Positions 5,509-11,981 of a stretch of DNA of 11,981 nucleotides are shown piece after piece. A program made the position numbers and the translations under genes. The first letter of the stretch is position 1. Each line of letters starts with the position of its first letter. A model generated the notes under the pieces. The model was not told where the DNA came from. It did no database searches and worked only from the letters and a program-made list of their open reading frames with translations. Source of the DNA: an uncultured Oscillospiraceae bacterium (GTDB taxonomy: Bacteria; Bacillota; Clostridia; Oscillospirales; Acutalibacteraceae); the NCBI GenBank assembly GCA_900543795.1, contig UQSH01000048.1, positions 1 through 11,981 on the forward strand. The letters are read 5' to 3'.

Positions 5509-5556
5509 AAACTCCTTTGTGGTATTGTGTGGTACTGCAAAGGAGTTTTTATTTTT
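5509..5556 (+). terminator. Terminator after the small membrane protein
   Basis: Perfect 11-bp arms AAACTCCTTTG (5509-5519) and CAAAGGAGTTT (5538-5548) enclose an 18-nt loop, followed by TT, A and five T residues. Confidence 0.9.
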
Positions 5557-5812
5557 GGCAGTTTCGTAAAAGTTTAGGGTGCATTTTATGTACCAATAGG
5601 GAGAATTAGATTCCACGCAAACAATAGAAATCCTTTTAAAAAAAATAGGCTACCCCTAGTCTAATCATTTATACTATAACAATAAGAAAGGCTGATTTTT
5701 CTGAAAAAGTAAGAATAAATCTAATTCAAAATTCCTAATACCATTTTCAAAAAAGATTTTTATGGGTAAAAATCGGAATGATTCCTATCCGACTTTTGCG
5801 TTATAGACAAAT
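5557..5812. other. Gene-free spacer with inverted hairpin element, right copy
   Basis: No gene is seen. The 23 bases at 5648-5670 are the inverted partner of 2083-2105; the plus strand folds TAGGCTA-CCCC-TAGTCTA. The 28 bases following the core (5663-5690) match 2107-2134 in direct orientation at 24 of 28 positions. A weak minus-strand hairpin (TCGGA/TCCGA around 5772-5794, then T residues) may be a second terminator for the tRNA at 5845. Confidence 0.55.
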
Positions 5813-5843
5813 AAAAAAAGAGCTGAAAATCAGCTCTTTTTTT
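5813..5843 (-). terminator. Terminator of tRNA-Gln 1 (bidirectional)
   Basis: GAGCTGA (5820-5826) and TCAGCTC (5830-5836) pair around AAA, extended by seven A-T pairs (5813-5819 with 5837-5843) to 14 bp. A and T tracts on either side allow termination in both directions; the stem is adjacent to the tRNA CCA end. Confidence 0.9.
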
Positions 5844-5844
5844 A

Positions 5845-5918
5845 TGGCAGCGGTGAAAGGATTCGAACCCTTACAAACAGAGTCAGAGTCTGGTGTGCTA
5901 CCCTTACACTACACCGCT
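5845..5918 (-). tRNA. tRNA-Gln (anticodon CUG), copy 1
   Basis: The minus strand folds into a standard cloverleaf of 74 nt including encoded CCA. Acceptor AGCGGTG/CACCGCT is perfect. The D stem is GTGT/GCAC, the anticodon loop CTCTGAC has CUG complementary to 5884-5886, and the T stem is AAGGG/CCTTT with loop TTCGAAT. The discriminator is G73, as in glutamine tRNAs. Position 27-43 is a C-U mismatch. It decodes CAG. No clear promoter is seen immediately upstream; read-through from 6320-6347 would have to pass the terminator at 6141-6171. Confidence 0.93.
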
Positions 5919-5951
5919 ATGTATTAAATTAACTTGAACATTAGAGGATTG

Positions 5952-5971
5952 TCTCTCAAATGTCTCTGTGA
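5952..5971. repeat. 20-nt repeat, copy 2 (possible integrase arm-type site)
   Basis: Identical to 1941-1960. It begins 33 nt from the 5' end of tRNA-Gln copy 1, as the first copy lies 55 nt from the broken side of the truncated tRNA. Confidence 0.55.
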
Positions 5972-5978
5972 TTATTTC

Positions 5979-6000
5979 CGTAAATTTACTTAAATTTACG
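5979..6000. repeat. Perfect palindrome CGTAAATTTA-CT-TAAATTTACG
   Basis: Ten-bp arms with a 2-nt centre lie between the two tRNA-Gln genes, at the boundary where the duplicated block 6001-6189 begins. No T tract follows on either strand, so it is not a terminator. It could be a protein-binding site or a recombination scar. Confidence 0.6.
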
Positions 6001-6189
6001 TTTCGATTTTCAAAATCTATGGATTAAAACTCAAATTTTAGTGACACTCAAATGTCTCACTAAAAATTTTATCATATTTTTACAAGCCGAAAAATTAGGC
6101 AATTTTAGACAATTTACGGTAATTTTAGAACATTAAAACGGCAGAAACAACTGAATTTCAGCGGTTTCTGCTCAATCTGGCAGAGGTAT
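6001..6189. repeat. Copy 2 of the ~188-nt tRNA-Gln-adjacent block
   Basis: Direct-repeat partner of 1518-1705. In this copy the block joins a complete tRNA-Gln at 6178. It contains the arm-like repeat (6045-6060), the conserved 42-nt core (6054-6095) and a hairpin (6141-6171). Confidence 0.8.
6141..6171 (-). terminator. Terminator of tRNA-Gln 2
   Basis: GCAGAAAC (6141-6148) and GTTTCTGC (6164-6171) form an 8-bp stem. The minus-strand transcript then reads CGTTTTAATG, a weaker T tract than its homologue at 1654-1690. It begins 7 nt after the tRNA CCA end. Confidence 0.6.
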
Positions 6190-6251
6190 AAGGATTCGAA
6201 CCTTAAATAACGGAGTCAGAGTCCGGTGTGTTACCGTTACACTATACCTCT
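6178..6251 (-). tRNA. tRNA-Gln (anticodon CUG), copy 2
   Basis: A 74-nt cloverleaf on the minus strand with encoded CCA. Acceptor AGAGGTA/TACCTCT, D stem GTGT/ACAC, anticodon loop CTCTGAC (CUG opposite 6217-6219), T stem TAAGG/CCTTA and G73 are all regular. Only pair 27-43 is mismatched (C-U), as in copy 1. The 3' 44 nt are duplicated exactly at 1842-1885. It differs from copy 1 in the acceptor, D loop, variable and T arms, so the two are not a recent duplication. The promoter is at 6320-6347. Confidence 0.93.
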
Positions 6252-6319
6252 ATATCATTCATTTTCCTGATCCTGCACAAACCTCTGCGATTACTCTATT
6301 AAGATTTGGTGCGTTTTCT

Positions 6320-6347
6320 ATTATAACTTATTATGCCGATTTGTCAA
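6320..6347 (-). promoter_or_regulatory. Promoter of tRNA-Gln 2
   Basis: Consensus TTGACA (6347-6342) and consensus TATAAT (6325-6320) are separated by 16 nt. The predicted start near 6313 gives a leader of about 60 nt before the tRNA 5' end. It is divergent from the ymdB promoter. Confidence 0.85.
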
Positions 6348-6395
6348 GATAAATTTTAATTTAATATTAAATTTAACTAAACAATTTTATTATCG

Positions 6396-6424
6396 TTGTT
6401 TTTAATGATTTAATATTGTATAAT
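6396..6424 (+). promoter_or_regulatory. Promoter of ymdB
   Basis: TTGTTT (6396-6401), a 17-nt spacer and TATAAT (6419-6424). The start would be near 6431, either 13 nt before the ATG at 6444 or about 50 nt before the TTG at 6483. Confidence 0.75.
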
Positions 6425-6443
6425 ACATTAATAAGGGCTTAAA

Positions 6444-7256
6444 ATGAGGCTTTATAATTTATTATATAGAAACGGTGTTATTTTGAAAATACTTACTATC
6501 GGAGATGTTGTTTCGAGCAGAGGTTGCGAATACCTGCGGCAGGTGCTTCCCTCTCTTAAAAGGCATTACGGCGCAGATGCCGTTATTGTTAACGGCGAAA
6601 ACTCGGCAGACGGAAACGGAGTTACTCCCGCAAGCGCAGACCATATTTTTACAAGCGGAGCAGATGTTATTACTCTTGGAAACCATGCACTCAGGCGGCC
6701 TGAAATTTTTGCATATCTTGAAAAAAACGAATATATCATCCGACCTGCCAACTATCACTCCTCGGCAGGAGGACACACAATCGCTTATATAGACAAGGGA
6801 TATGTTAAAGCCGCTGTTATAAACCTTTTGGGTGCGGTTTACCTTGACCCGATACGCAATCCCTTTGAAGCGGCAGACGAAATGATTGACGAGGCAAGGG
6901 CTAACGGCGCAAAAATCATTTTGATCGACATTCATGCAGAGGCAACAAGTGAAAAGCGTGCTATGGGATTTTACACAGACGGGCGTGTTTCCGCCGTTTT
7001 CGGAACGCACACGCACATTCAAACCTCTGACAATCAAATTTTGCCTAACGGAACGGGATATATTACCGATCTTGGAATGACAGGCCCGCTCAATTCCGTT
7101 TTGGGAGTTGAGCCCGAATGTGTTATACAAAAGCTGAAAACAGGATTGCCGTCTAAATTTAAAACGGCGCAGGGCGAATGTGTGCTTGAAGGCTGCTTTT
7201 TTGAAATAGACAACAAAACGGGAAAAACGGTTTACACCGAAGGATTCAGGAGGTAA
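6444..7256 (+). CDS. ymdB: YmdB-family metallophosphoesterase (cyclic-nucleotide phosphodiesterase)
   Basis: This cytoplasmic two-metal phosphoesterase of the YmdB/TIGR00282 family hydrolyses 2',3'-cyclic nucleotides in B. subtilis and influences biofilm and motility decisions there. Family motifs are complete: GD (20-21), NGEN (50-53), GNH (79-81), PANY (101-104), DIHAEATSEK (162-171), GTHTHIQTSD (187-196) and LPNGTGYITDLGMTGP (200-215). The start is ambiguous. The ATG at 6444 has AAGGG 6 nt upstream and gives 270 residues. The TTG at 6483 begins KILTIGDVV exactly where family members begin and gives 257 residues, with GGTG upstream. Its last codons (AGG AGG TAA) form the ribosome binding site of the next gene, so the two are translationally coupled. 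The B. subtilis neighbour rny (RNase Y) is not seen here. Confidence 0.93.
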   Translation: MRLYNLLYRNGVILKILTIGDVVSSRGCEYLRQVLPSLKRHYGADAVIVNGENSADGNGVTPASADHIFTSGADVITLGNHALRRPEIFAYLEKNEYIIRPANYHSSAGGHTIAYIDKGYVKAAVINLLGAVYLDPIRNPFEAADEMIDEARANGAKIILIDIHAEATSEKRAMGFYTDGRVSAVFGTHTHIQTSDNQILPNGTGYITDLGMTGPLNSVLGVEPECVIQKLKTGLPSKFKTAQGECVLEGCFFEIDNKTGKTVYTEGFRR

Positions 7257-7258
7257 CG

Positions 7259-8758
7259 ATGGCTAAAAAAATAACGGCATTAATTTTATCGGCAGCTTTA
7301 ATCGTATTAAGCCTAACTGCCTGCTCTGCACAACCTCAAACGCAAGGCGAAGCAACAACCGCCGCACCCGTTTCCTCTCAGGCGGTTATACCAAACGATG
7401 ACTCAACCTTTAAGCTGAGCTACACTCAGGCGGACAGCTTTGACCCGTTTGACGCCGTTACGCTTAACAACCAAATACTTACCCAGCTTGTTTTCGAAAG
7501 CCTGTTTGACCTTGACGAAGGCTTCAAGGCAAGCCTTAACATTGCTTCAAGCTACGAATATACAGATAAAACCACGCTTAAAGTTAATGTTTTGCGAGGA
7601 ATTAAATTCTCCGACGGAGGCGAGCTGACTGCAAAGGATATAAAGGATTCCTTCGATAGAGCAAAAGGCTCTGACTATTGGTCCGGTGCCCTTGGAGGAA
7701 TATCATCTTGCAGTGTTTCGTCTGACACAGAGATTATTTTTTATCTTGAATATCCTAACAGCTACGCACACAATCTTTTAACATTTCCGATTGTGAGCTC
7801 TAACGGCAATTCCGATTACCCGATAGGAAGTGGAAGATATTATTTTGCCGATGAAAACGGAGAAACTGTTTTAAAGGCAAATATTACCGACGGCTTTGCG
7901 CCGCACCTGACAACAATTCACCTTGAAAATATTGCCGCTGAGGATTCGATAGACAATGCGGTTAACATAGGCAACATAAGCTTTGCATTTCGTGATTTAA
8001 GCAAAAACACATCCAAAAAAATCAGCGCAAACAAAAAGCTTGTTAATATGAACAATCTTGTTTATTTGGGTGTTAATAATAAAAGCACTATAACGGCAAA
8101 CGCATATATACGCAAGGCAATTTCACTTGCGATAGACAGACAAACACTTGCAAAATCGGCATACGGCGGATTTGCACAGGCGGCATCGGGAGCTTTTAAC
8201 CCGCAATTTGAGCTTGCCAAAGCAGAAATTATTGAAACAACGGCAGACATTAACGCCGCAAAGCAGGCTCTTGCGCAAAGCGGAGCTTCAAGCCTTTCGC
8301 TTTCAATACTTGTTAACGGCTCAAATTCCGAAAGAGTAACCTGCGCAAAGCTTATTAAGCAATCGCTTGAAGATATAGGATTTTCCGTTTCGATTACTCA
8401 AGCTCAAAGCGACGAGCAGTATTTTCAATATATTGCCTCGGAAAGCTTCAGCCTATATATCGGCGAAACAAAAATACCGAACGATATGAGCCTTTACAGC
8501 TTTTTTGAAGAAAACGGCGCAACTCATTACGGAATAGACACGCAAACGAGCGAAACGGCACAGGCATACAGGGATTATATGAATGAGGATGCACAGCTTG
8601 GCGCATTTCTGCTTGCCTTTTCGGAGGAGATGCCCTATATTCCCCTGCTTTACAGAAAAGGTATGATTTGCTTTTCAAAGGCTATGAACGGAGATATGCA
8701 GGGAACATATTTTGACTGCTTTGCAAATATAGAAAACTGGTATTTTAAATCGGAATAA
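7259..8758 (+). CDS. Substrate-binding lipoprotein, SBP_bac_5 (oligopeptide/dipeptide type)
   Basis: This 499-residue extracytoplasmic binding protein has a signal peptide (1-21) with lipobox LTAC, giving lipidated C22, and a Gln/Thr/Ala/Ser-rich linker (23-46). The family 5 fold is shown by FSDGGELTAKDIKDSFDRA (117-135), PIGSGRYYF (188-196, the usual GTGPY site) and, further on, IRKAISLAIDRQTLAKSAYGG. Such proteins deliver peptides, nickel or related solutes to an ABC permease, but no permease or ATPase gene adjoins it here, so the partner must be encoded elsewhere. The ATG at 7259 follows the ymdB stop by 2 nt, with AGGAGG at 7248-7253 inside the ymdB 3' end. It is somewhat shorter than typical OppA. 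The ligand cannot be predicted. No hairpin terminator is seen before the next promoter. Confidence 0.9.
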   Translation: MAKKITALILSAALIVLSLTACSAQPQTQGEATTAAPVSSQAVIPNDDSTFKLSYTQADSFDPFDAVTLNNQILTQLVFESLFDLDEGFKASLNIASSYEYTDKTTLKVNVLRGIKFSDGGELTAKDIKDSFDRAKGSDYWSGALGGISSCSVSSDTEIIFYLEYPNSYAHNLLTFPIVSSNGNSDYPIGSGRYYFADENGETVLKANITDGFAPHLTTIHLENIAAEDSIDNAVNIGNISFAFRDLSKNTSKKISANKKLVNMNNLVYLGVNNKSTITANAYIRKAISLAIDRQTLAKSAYGGFAQAASGAFNPQFELAKAEIIETTADINAAKQALAQSGASSLSLSILVNGSNSERVTCAKLIKQSLEDIGFSVSITQAQSDEQYFQYIASESFSLYIGETKIPNDMSLYSFFEENGATHYGIDTQTSETAQAYRDYMNEDAQLGAFLLAFSEEMPYIPLLYRKGMICFSKAMNGDMQGTYFDCFANIENWYFKSE

Positions 8759-8779
8759 ATAAATCATTTTTTTATAAAC

Positions 8780-8808
8780 TTGATATATAAAGAAAAATAT
8801 ATTATAAT
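8780..8808 (+). promoter_or_regulatory. Promoter of the yloU-yloV-recG operon
   Basis: TTGATA (8780-8785), a 17-nt spacer and consensus TATAAT (8803-8808). The predicted start near 8815 leaves about 30 nt before the ATG at 8845. Nothing resembling a terminator separates the following three genes. Confidence 0.85.
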
Positions 8809-8844
8809 CTAAATAAATCAACCGGCAGAAAGGCTGTGGAGTTT

Positions 8845-9204
8845 ATGGTAAAATTTGAAAATCCGAACGGATATATAGAAATAACTAATAATTATTTTGA
8901 AAAGCTTGTTGGAATGGCGGCGCAATCCTGCTTTGGAGTTACGGGAATGGTTAATTCAACACCGATTCAAAGCATAAAGGCAATTATAAAGAGCAAAACA
9001 GACGGCGGCGACACATCAAGCACGGGCGTTTCCGTTAAAAGCGTTAACGGCTCTTTAATTATTGATTTGCATATTTCCGTTTCCTATGGAGTTAATATTA
9101 ACGCAATTGCCGACAGCATAACAAACAAGGTTCGCTACACCGTTGAATCCGTTACGGATCTTAAAGTTTCAAAGGTTAATGTTTATGTTGACGCAATCAA
9201 TTAA
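8845..9204 (+). CDS. yloU: Asp23/YloU-family envelope stress protein
   Basis: The 119-residue protein belongs to the Asp23/Gls24 (DUF322) family. It shows the typical opening GYIEITNNYFEKLVGMAAQSCFGVTGM (about 9-35), a low-complexity Gly/Thr/Ser loop, and the C-terminal ISVSYGVNINAIADSITNKV pattern. Members are small cytoplasmic or membrane-associated proteins linked to envelope stress; their biochemical role is unsettled. The ATG at 8845 is preferred: AAAGG lies 11 nt upstream and GGAG overlaps the GTG. The in-frame GTG at 8836 is only 2 nt from AAAGG and would add three residues. It is followed 17 nt later by yloV, the same order as in B. subtilis, where the two are conserved neighbours. 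Confidence 0.88.
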   Translation: MVKFENPNGYIEITNNYFEKLVGMAAQSCFGVTGMVNSTPIQSIKAIIKSKTDGGDTSSTGVSVKSVNGSLIIDLHISVSYGVNINAIADSITNKVRYTVESVTDLKVSKVNVYVDAIN

Positions 9205-9221
9205 AGGAGATTATTCGTAAA

Positions 9222-10880
9222 ATGATAACAGGCAAAATGTTTCGTGACGGAGTAATCTCCGCATCAAATAATATTTCAAACAGCAGGCAGGCTGTTGACG
9301 CACTGAATATCTTTCCCGTTCCGGACGGAGACACGGGAACAAATATGAGCATGACCATCGGAGCGGCAGCAAAGGAAATGGCTGTTTTGCCCGATGATTG
9401 CACTATTTCCGAGGCGTCCTCTCGCTGTGCATCCGCTCTTTTAAGAGGGGCGAGAGGAAACAGCGGCGTTATTCTTTCGCTCATTTTCAGGGGCTTTGCA
9501 AAGGGCTTTAAGGGCCTTGAAGAGGCAGACGGCAAGGCGGTTGCAAACGCCTTTAAGCTTGGTGTTGAAGCGGCCTACAAGGCGGTTATGAAGCCAACGG
9601 AGGGTACTATCCTTACGGTTATACGCAAGGCCTCCGAGGCGGCAGACGAGCTTTCGCAAACGCTAAATGATCCGATTGAGGTTTGCTTTGCCGCTCTTCT
9701 TGCGGCAAAGGAGGCTTTGGCACAAACTCCCGAGCAATTGCCCGTTTTGAAAAAGGCAGGAGTTGTTGACGCAGGCGGACAGGGACTTGTTCTTATCTTT
9801 CAGGGCTTTGAAAGCGTTTTCGGTCATGGCGCAATCGTTCAGACACTCGGCGGCTCTGCCGTTGTTCCCGTTTCCGTGCCCGATAAAAGCACCGTTGCAG
9901 AGGCATCCGACGACATTCAATTCGGATACTGCTCTGAATTTCTTATTGAAAAATCGTCTGATGCAAAGGAAAAGGATCCGCTTCGTTTAAGAGCATTTCT
10001 TGAATCTATAGGCGACTGCGTTGTTGTTGTTGACGACAGCGACATTATCAAGGTTCATGTTCATTCAAACGAGCCGGGAAATGTTATTCAGGCAGCGCTT
10101 AAATACGGACAGCTTATTAATATTAAAATTGACAATATGCGCTATCAGCACAGAAACGCAAACGAGGGCGTTAAGGAGGGCGAAATGCCCGTTATGCCAA
10201 AGGCAGAGCCTGAAAAAGAATACGGATTTGTTGCGGTTTGCGCAGGCGACGGACTGAGCGAATTATTTAAAGATATCGGCGCAGATGTTGTTGTTTCGGG
10301 CGGACAAACAATGAATCCCTCAACAGACGACATTCTTAACGCCGTTATGGCAACACCTGCAAAAACGGTTTTTGTGCTTCCGAATAACAAAAATATAATT
10401 ATGGCGGCAGAGCAGGCAATTCCTCTTGCAGAGGGCAGAGAGGTTCGCGTGCTTCAAACAAAAACTATTCCGCAGGGAATTTCCGCTATGCTTATGTTTG
10501 ACGAAAGCGCAGACGCAGACGAAAATCAAATGGCAATGATGGAGGCGGCGGAAAATGTTTCAACCGCACAGGTTACCTTTGCCGCAAGAGACAGCGAAAT
10601 TGACGGAGAGCCGATTAAGCAGGGCGAAATTATGGGGCTTTGCAACGGTAAAATCAAGTTCACGGGAACAGATATTGTTGACATTGCTTATAAATCAACC
10701 GTTAAGGTTTTCAAAAAGGCGCAAAGCAGTATAATCACTCTTATTTACGGCGAGGGTGTTTCCGAGGAACAGGCACTTGCAGTTCAGGAGAAGCTTGAAA
10801 GCAAATATTCCGATGAGGTTGAAATCAGCATCGTAAACGGCGGTCAGCCGATTTACTATTTCATTATATCGGTGGAATAA
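9222..10880 (+). CDS. yloV: YloV/FakA-like DAK2-domain protein
   Basis: The 552-residue protein has the three-part layout of fatty-acid kinase subunit A (S. aureus FakA is 548 residues), which phosphorylates FakB-bound fatty acids for phospholipid synthesis. The N-terminal DhaL domain (about 1-200) has NIFPVPDGDTGTNM (29-42) with Mg/ATP-binding D35 and D37, GARGNSGVILS (76-86) and DAGGQGL (183-189). The middle domain carries C237 and the H279/H281 pair in HVHSNEPG, matching the zinc site described for FakA. The C-terminal domain (about 335-552) is FakB-like. All key residues seem present, so it should be active. AAAGGAG lies 12 nt before the ATG, slightly long. No fakB gene is nearby. It is co-transcribed with yloU and recG. 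Confidence 0.9.
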   Translation: MITGKMFRDGVISASNNISNSRQAVDALNIFPVPDGDTGTNMSMTIGAAAKEMAVLPDDCTISEASSRCASALLRGARGNSGVILSLIFRGFAKGFKGLEEADGKAVANAFKLGVEAAYKAVMKPTEGTILTVIRKASEAADELSQTLNDPIEVCFAALLAAKEALAQTPEQLPVLKKAGVVDAGGQGLVLIFQGFESVFGHGAIVQTLGGSAVVPVSVPDKSTVAEASDDIQFGYCSEFLIEKSSDAKEKDPLRLRAFLESIGDCVVVVDDSDIIKVHVHSNEPGNVIQAALKYGQLINIKIDNMRYQHRNANEGVKEGEMPVMPKAEPEKEYGFVAVCAGDGLSELFKDIGADVVVSGGQTMNPSTDDILNAVMATPAKTVFVLPNNKNIIMAAEQAIPLAEGREVRVLQTKTIPQGISAMLMFDESADADENQMAMMEAAENVSTAQVTFAARDSEIDGEPIKQGEIMGLCNGKIKFTGTDIVDIAYKSTVKVFKKAQSSIITLIYGEGVSEEQALAVQEKLESKYSDEVEISIVNGGQPIYYFIISVE

Positions 10881-10882
10881 TT

Positions 10883-11981
10883 ATGTTAAACCTTGAAAGC
10901 GATATAAAATATATTAAAGGTGTTGGAGAAAAAAGAGCCGAGCTTTTTAATAAGCTCGGCATTTTCTGCGTTGAAGATTTAATTGAATATTTCCCGAGAG
11001 GATACCAGGATTGGTCTGTTAAAAAAACGGTTGAAGACTGCGAAAGCGGAGAAACGGCTTGCTTGCAGGCAACAATGATAACAACCGTTAAGGAAAGCCT
11101 TATAAGAAAAGGCTTAACGCTTTACAAATGCAATTTTACAGACGGAAAAACGGTTATCAGGGTTACAATTTTCAACAACAAATACCTTGCAAATTCGCTT
11201 AAAATCTATGAGCACTACACACTTTACGGCAAAATAGAAAAGAAGCTTACCTATGCGGAAATGAGCTCGCCGAAAATTGAGCTTGCCGGCGTTACTCCGC
11301 CGATTATGCCGATTTATCCGGCAACGGAAAGGCTCAATTCAAAGGCAATCGCCAAAACAATAAGAACGGCTCTTTATCAAATTGAAAAAATCCCGGAAAT
11401 TCTGCCGGAGGAAATAAGGATAAAATATAATCTTGTTTCGCGAGACTATGCAATCAGGCAGATGCACTTTCCGAGCGCCTTTGATAATATAGAGCGTGCA
11501 AAAAAAAGGCTTATATTTGAGGAGCTGCTTATTCTTCAGCTCGGTCTTTTAAAGCTTAAAGGCAGAAAAAAGCAAAAAATTGATACACATATTTTAAAAG
11601 ACTATTCGGAGGAATTTTGCTCCTCCCTCCCCTTTTCGCCAACAGGCGCACAGAGGCGTGCAATAAATGAATGCACCTCCGATTTGCTTGGCGAATACCC
11701 AATGAACAGGCTTGTTCAGGGAGATGTTGGATCAGGTAAAACAATCGTAGCAGTTCTTGGATTACTGTTTGCAGGATTGAACGGCTATCAGGGAGCGTTA
11801 ATGGCACCGACAGAGGTACTTGCAAGACAGCATTTTGAAAATATCAAAGACATGTTGGAACAGTATCAGATCCCACTGCGGGCAGAACTTTTGACCGGAT
11901 CTATGAAAGCAAAAGAAAAGAGAGAAGCTTATGCCCGGATTGAGAGTGGGGAATCATCAATTATTATAGGAACACCCGCAT
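10883..11981 (+). CDS. recG: ATP-dependent DNA helicase RecG (partial, runs off the window)
   Basis: The first 366 codons of a roughly 680-residue protein are present without interruption. RecG remodels stalled replication forks and Holliday junctions. The N-terminal wedge region opens with IKYIKGVGEKRAELFNKLGI (8-27), a helix-hairpin-helix-like motif; FSPTGAQRRAI (251-261) is the Q-like motif, GDVGSGKT (280-287) Walker A, MAPTEVLARQHF (307-318) motif Ia and LLTGS (336-340) precedes motif Ib. Motif II and the second helicase lobe lie beyond the window. The ATG at 10883 follows the yloV stop by 2 nt, with GGTGGA upstream inside yloV. From about 11735 onward codon choice changes (first CGG, frequent TTG and GTA), and the expected GTHA near 363-366 reads GTPA. 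Confidence 0.95.
   Translation, partial: MLNLESDIKYIKGVGEKRAELFNKLGIFCVEDLIEYFPRGYQDWSVKKTVEDCESGETACLQATMITTVKESLIRKGLTLYKCNFTDGKTVIRVTIFNNKYLANSLKIYEHYTLYGKIEKKLTYAEMSSPKIELAGVTPPIMPIYPATERLNSKAIAKTIRTALYQIEKIPEILPEEIRIKYNLVSRDYAIRQMHFPSAFDNIERAKKRLIFEELLILQLGLLKLKGRKKQKIDTHILKDYSEEFCSSLPFSPTGAQRRAINECTSDLLGEYPMNRLVQGDVGSGKTIVAVLGLLFAGLNGYQGALMAPTEVLARQHFENIKDMLEQYQIPLRAELLTGSMKAKEKREAYARIESGESSIIIGTPA

Noticed and set aside
2083..5670. A complete composite transposon bounded by the inverted 18-mers
   Set aside because: No transposase or target-site duplication is visible, and internal junctions show independent rearrangements; kept only as a finding on the repeats.
6462..7130. Long minus-strand frame opposite ymdB (222 codons)
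   Set aside because: It is a shadow of a gene with complete family motifs on the plus strand; cysteine- and serine-rich composition is typical of antisense frames.
11556..11825. Minus-strand frame opposite recG
   Set aside because: The plus strand encodes continuous RecG with Walker A in this interval.
1..11981. CRISPR array or toxin-antitoxin module
   Set aside because: No regularly spaced direct repeats, and no small paired genes with recognisable toxin or antitoxin motifs.

Overview
The window reads as low-to-moderate GC Bacillota DNA, most likely from an anaerobic Clostridia lineage. The evidence is Shine-Dalgarno-led genes, near-consensus sigma-A promoters and the Bacillus-type order yloU-yloV-recG. 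I cannot name a genus from sequence alone. Two kinds of DNA alternate. Housekeeping genes occupy the right half (about 6.3-12.0 kb) and probably the far left (1-1.35 kb). Between them lies an AT-rich, scrambled accessory stretch (about 1.35-6.25 kb) built around tRNA-Gln genes.

Left end (1-1350): the possible C-terminus of a membrane protein, then a strong extended -10 promoter, a membrane-anchored glycerophosphodiester phosphodiesterase and a clear terminator.

Accessory stretch (1350-6250): a C-terminal scrap of an Abi_2-family phage-resistance protein, a string of hairpins and minus-strand terminators, and two partial copies of a tRNA-Gln 3' end. Next is a foreign-looking cassette (about 2456-4190): a truncated ABC-F ribosome-protection gene, divergent from an intact RlmN/Cfr-family radical SAM rRNA methyltransferase, followed by a truncated PHP phosphatase gene. 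Both edges of this cassette are broken genes. A WYL-domain regulator, clipped at its C-terminus, is divergent from a small membrane-anchored protein of unknown function; two matching inverted-repeat operators lie between them. Two complete tRNA-Gln(CUG) genes close the stretch. A perfect 44-nt direct repeat (anticodon loop through CCA), plus repeated flanking blocks, indicates repeated integration or recombination at the tRNA-Gln locus. No integrase or transposase gene is visible, so the island is a remnant.

Housekeeping half (6250-11981): ymdB (metallophosphoesterase) and a dipeptide/oligopeptide-type substrate-binding lipoprotein form one tightly coupled unit without permease genes. A new promoter then drives yloU (Asp23 family), yloV (FakA-like DAK2 protein) and recG, which runs off the window. 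The last ~250 bases of recG change codon style and carry a likely H-to-P change in a conserved motif, suggesting recombination or an assembly chimera near the edge.

No CRISPR array, rRNA or complete mobile element was seen. All family assignments come from reading motifs by eye, without database searches.
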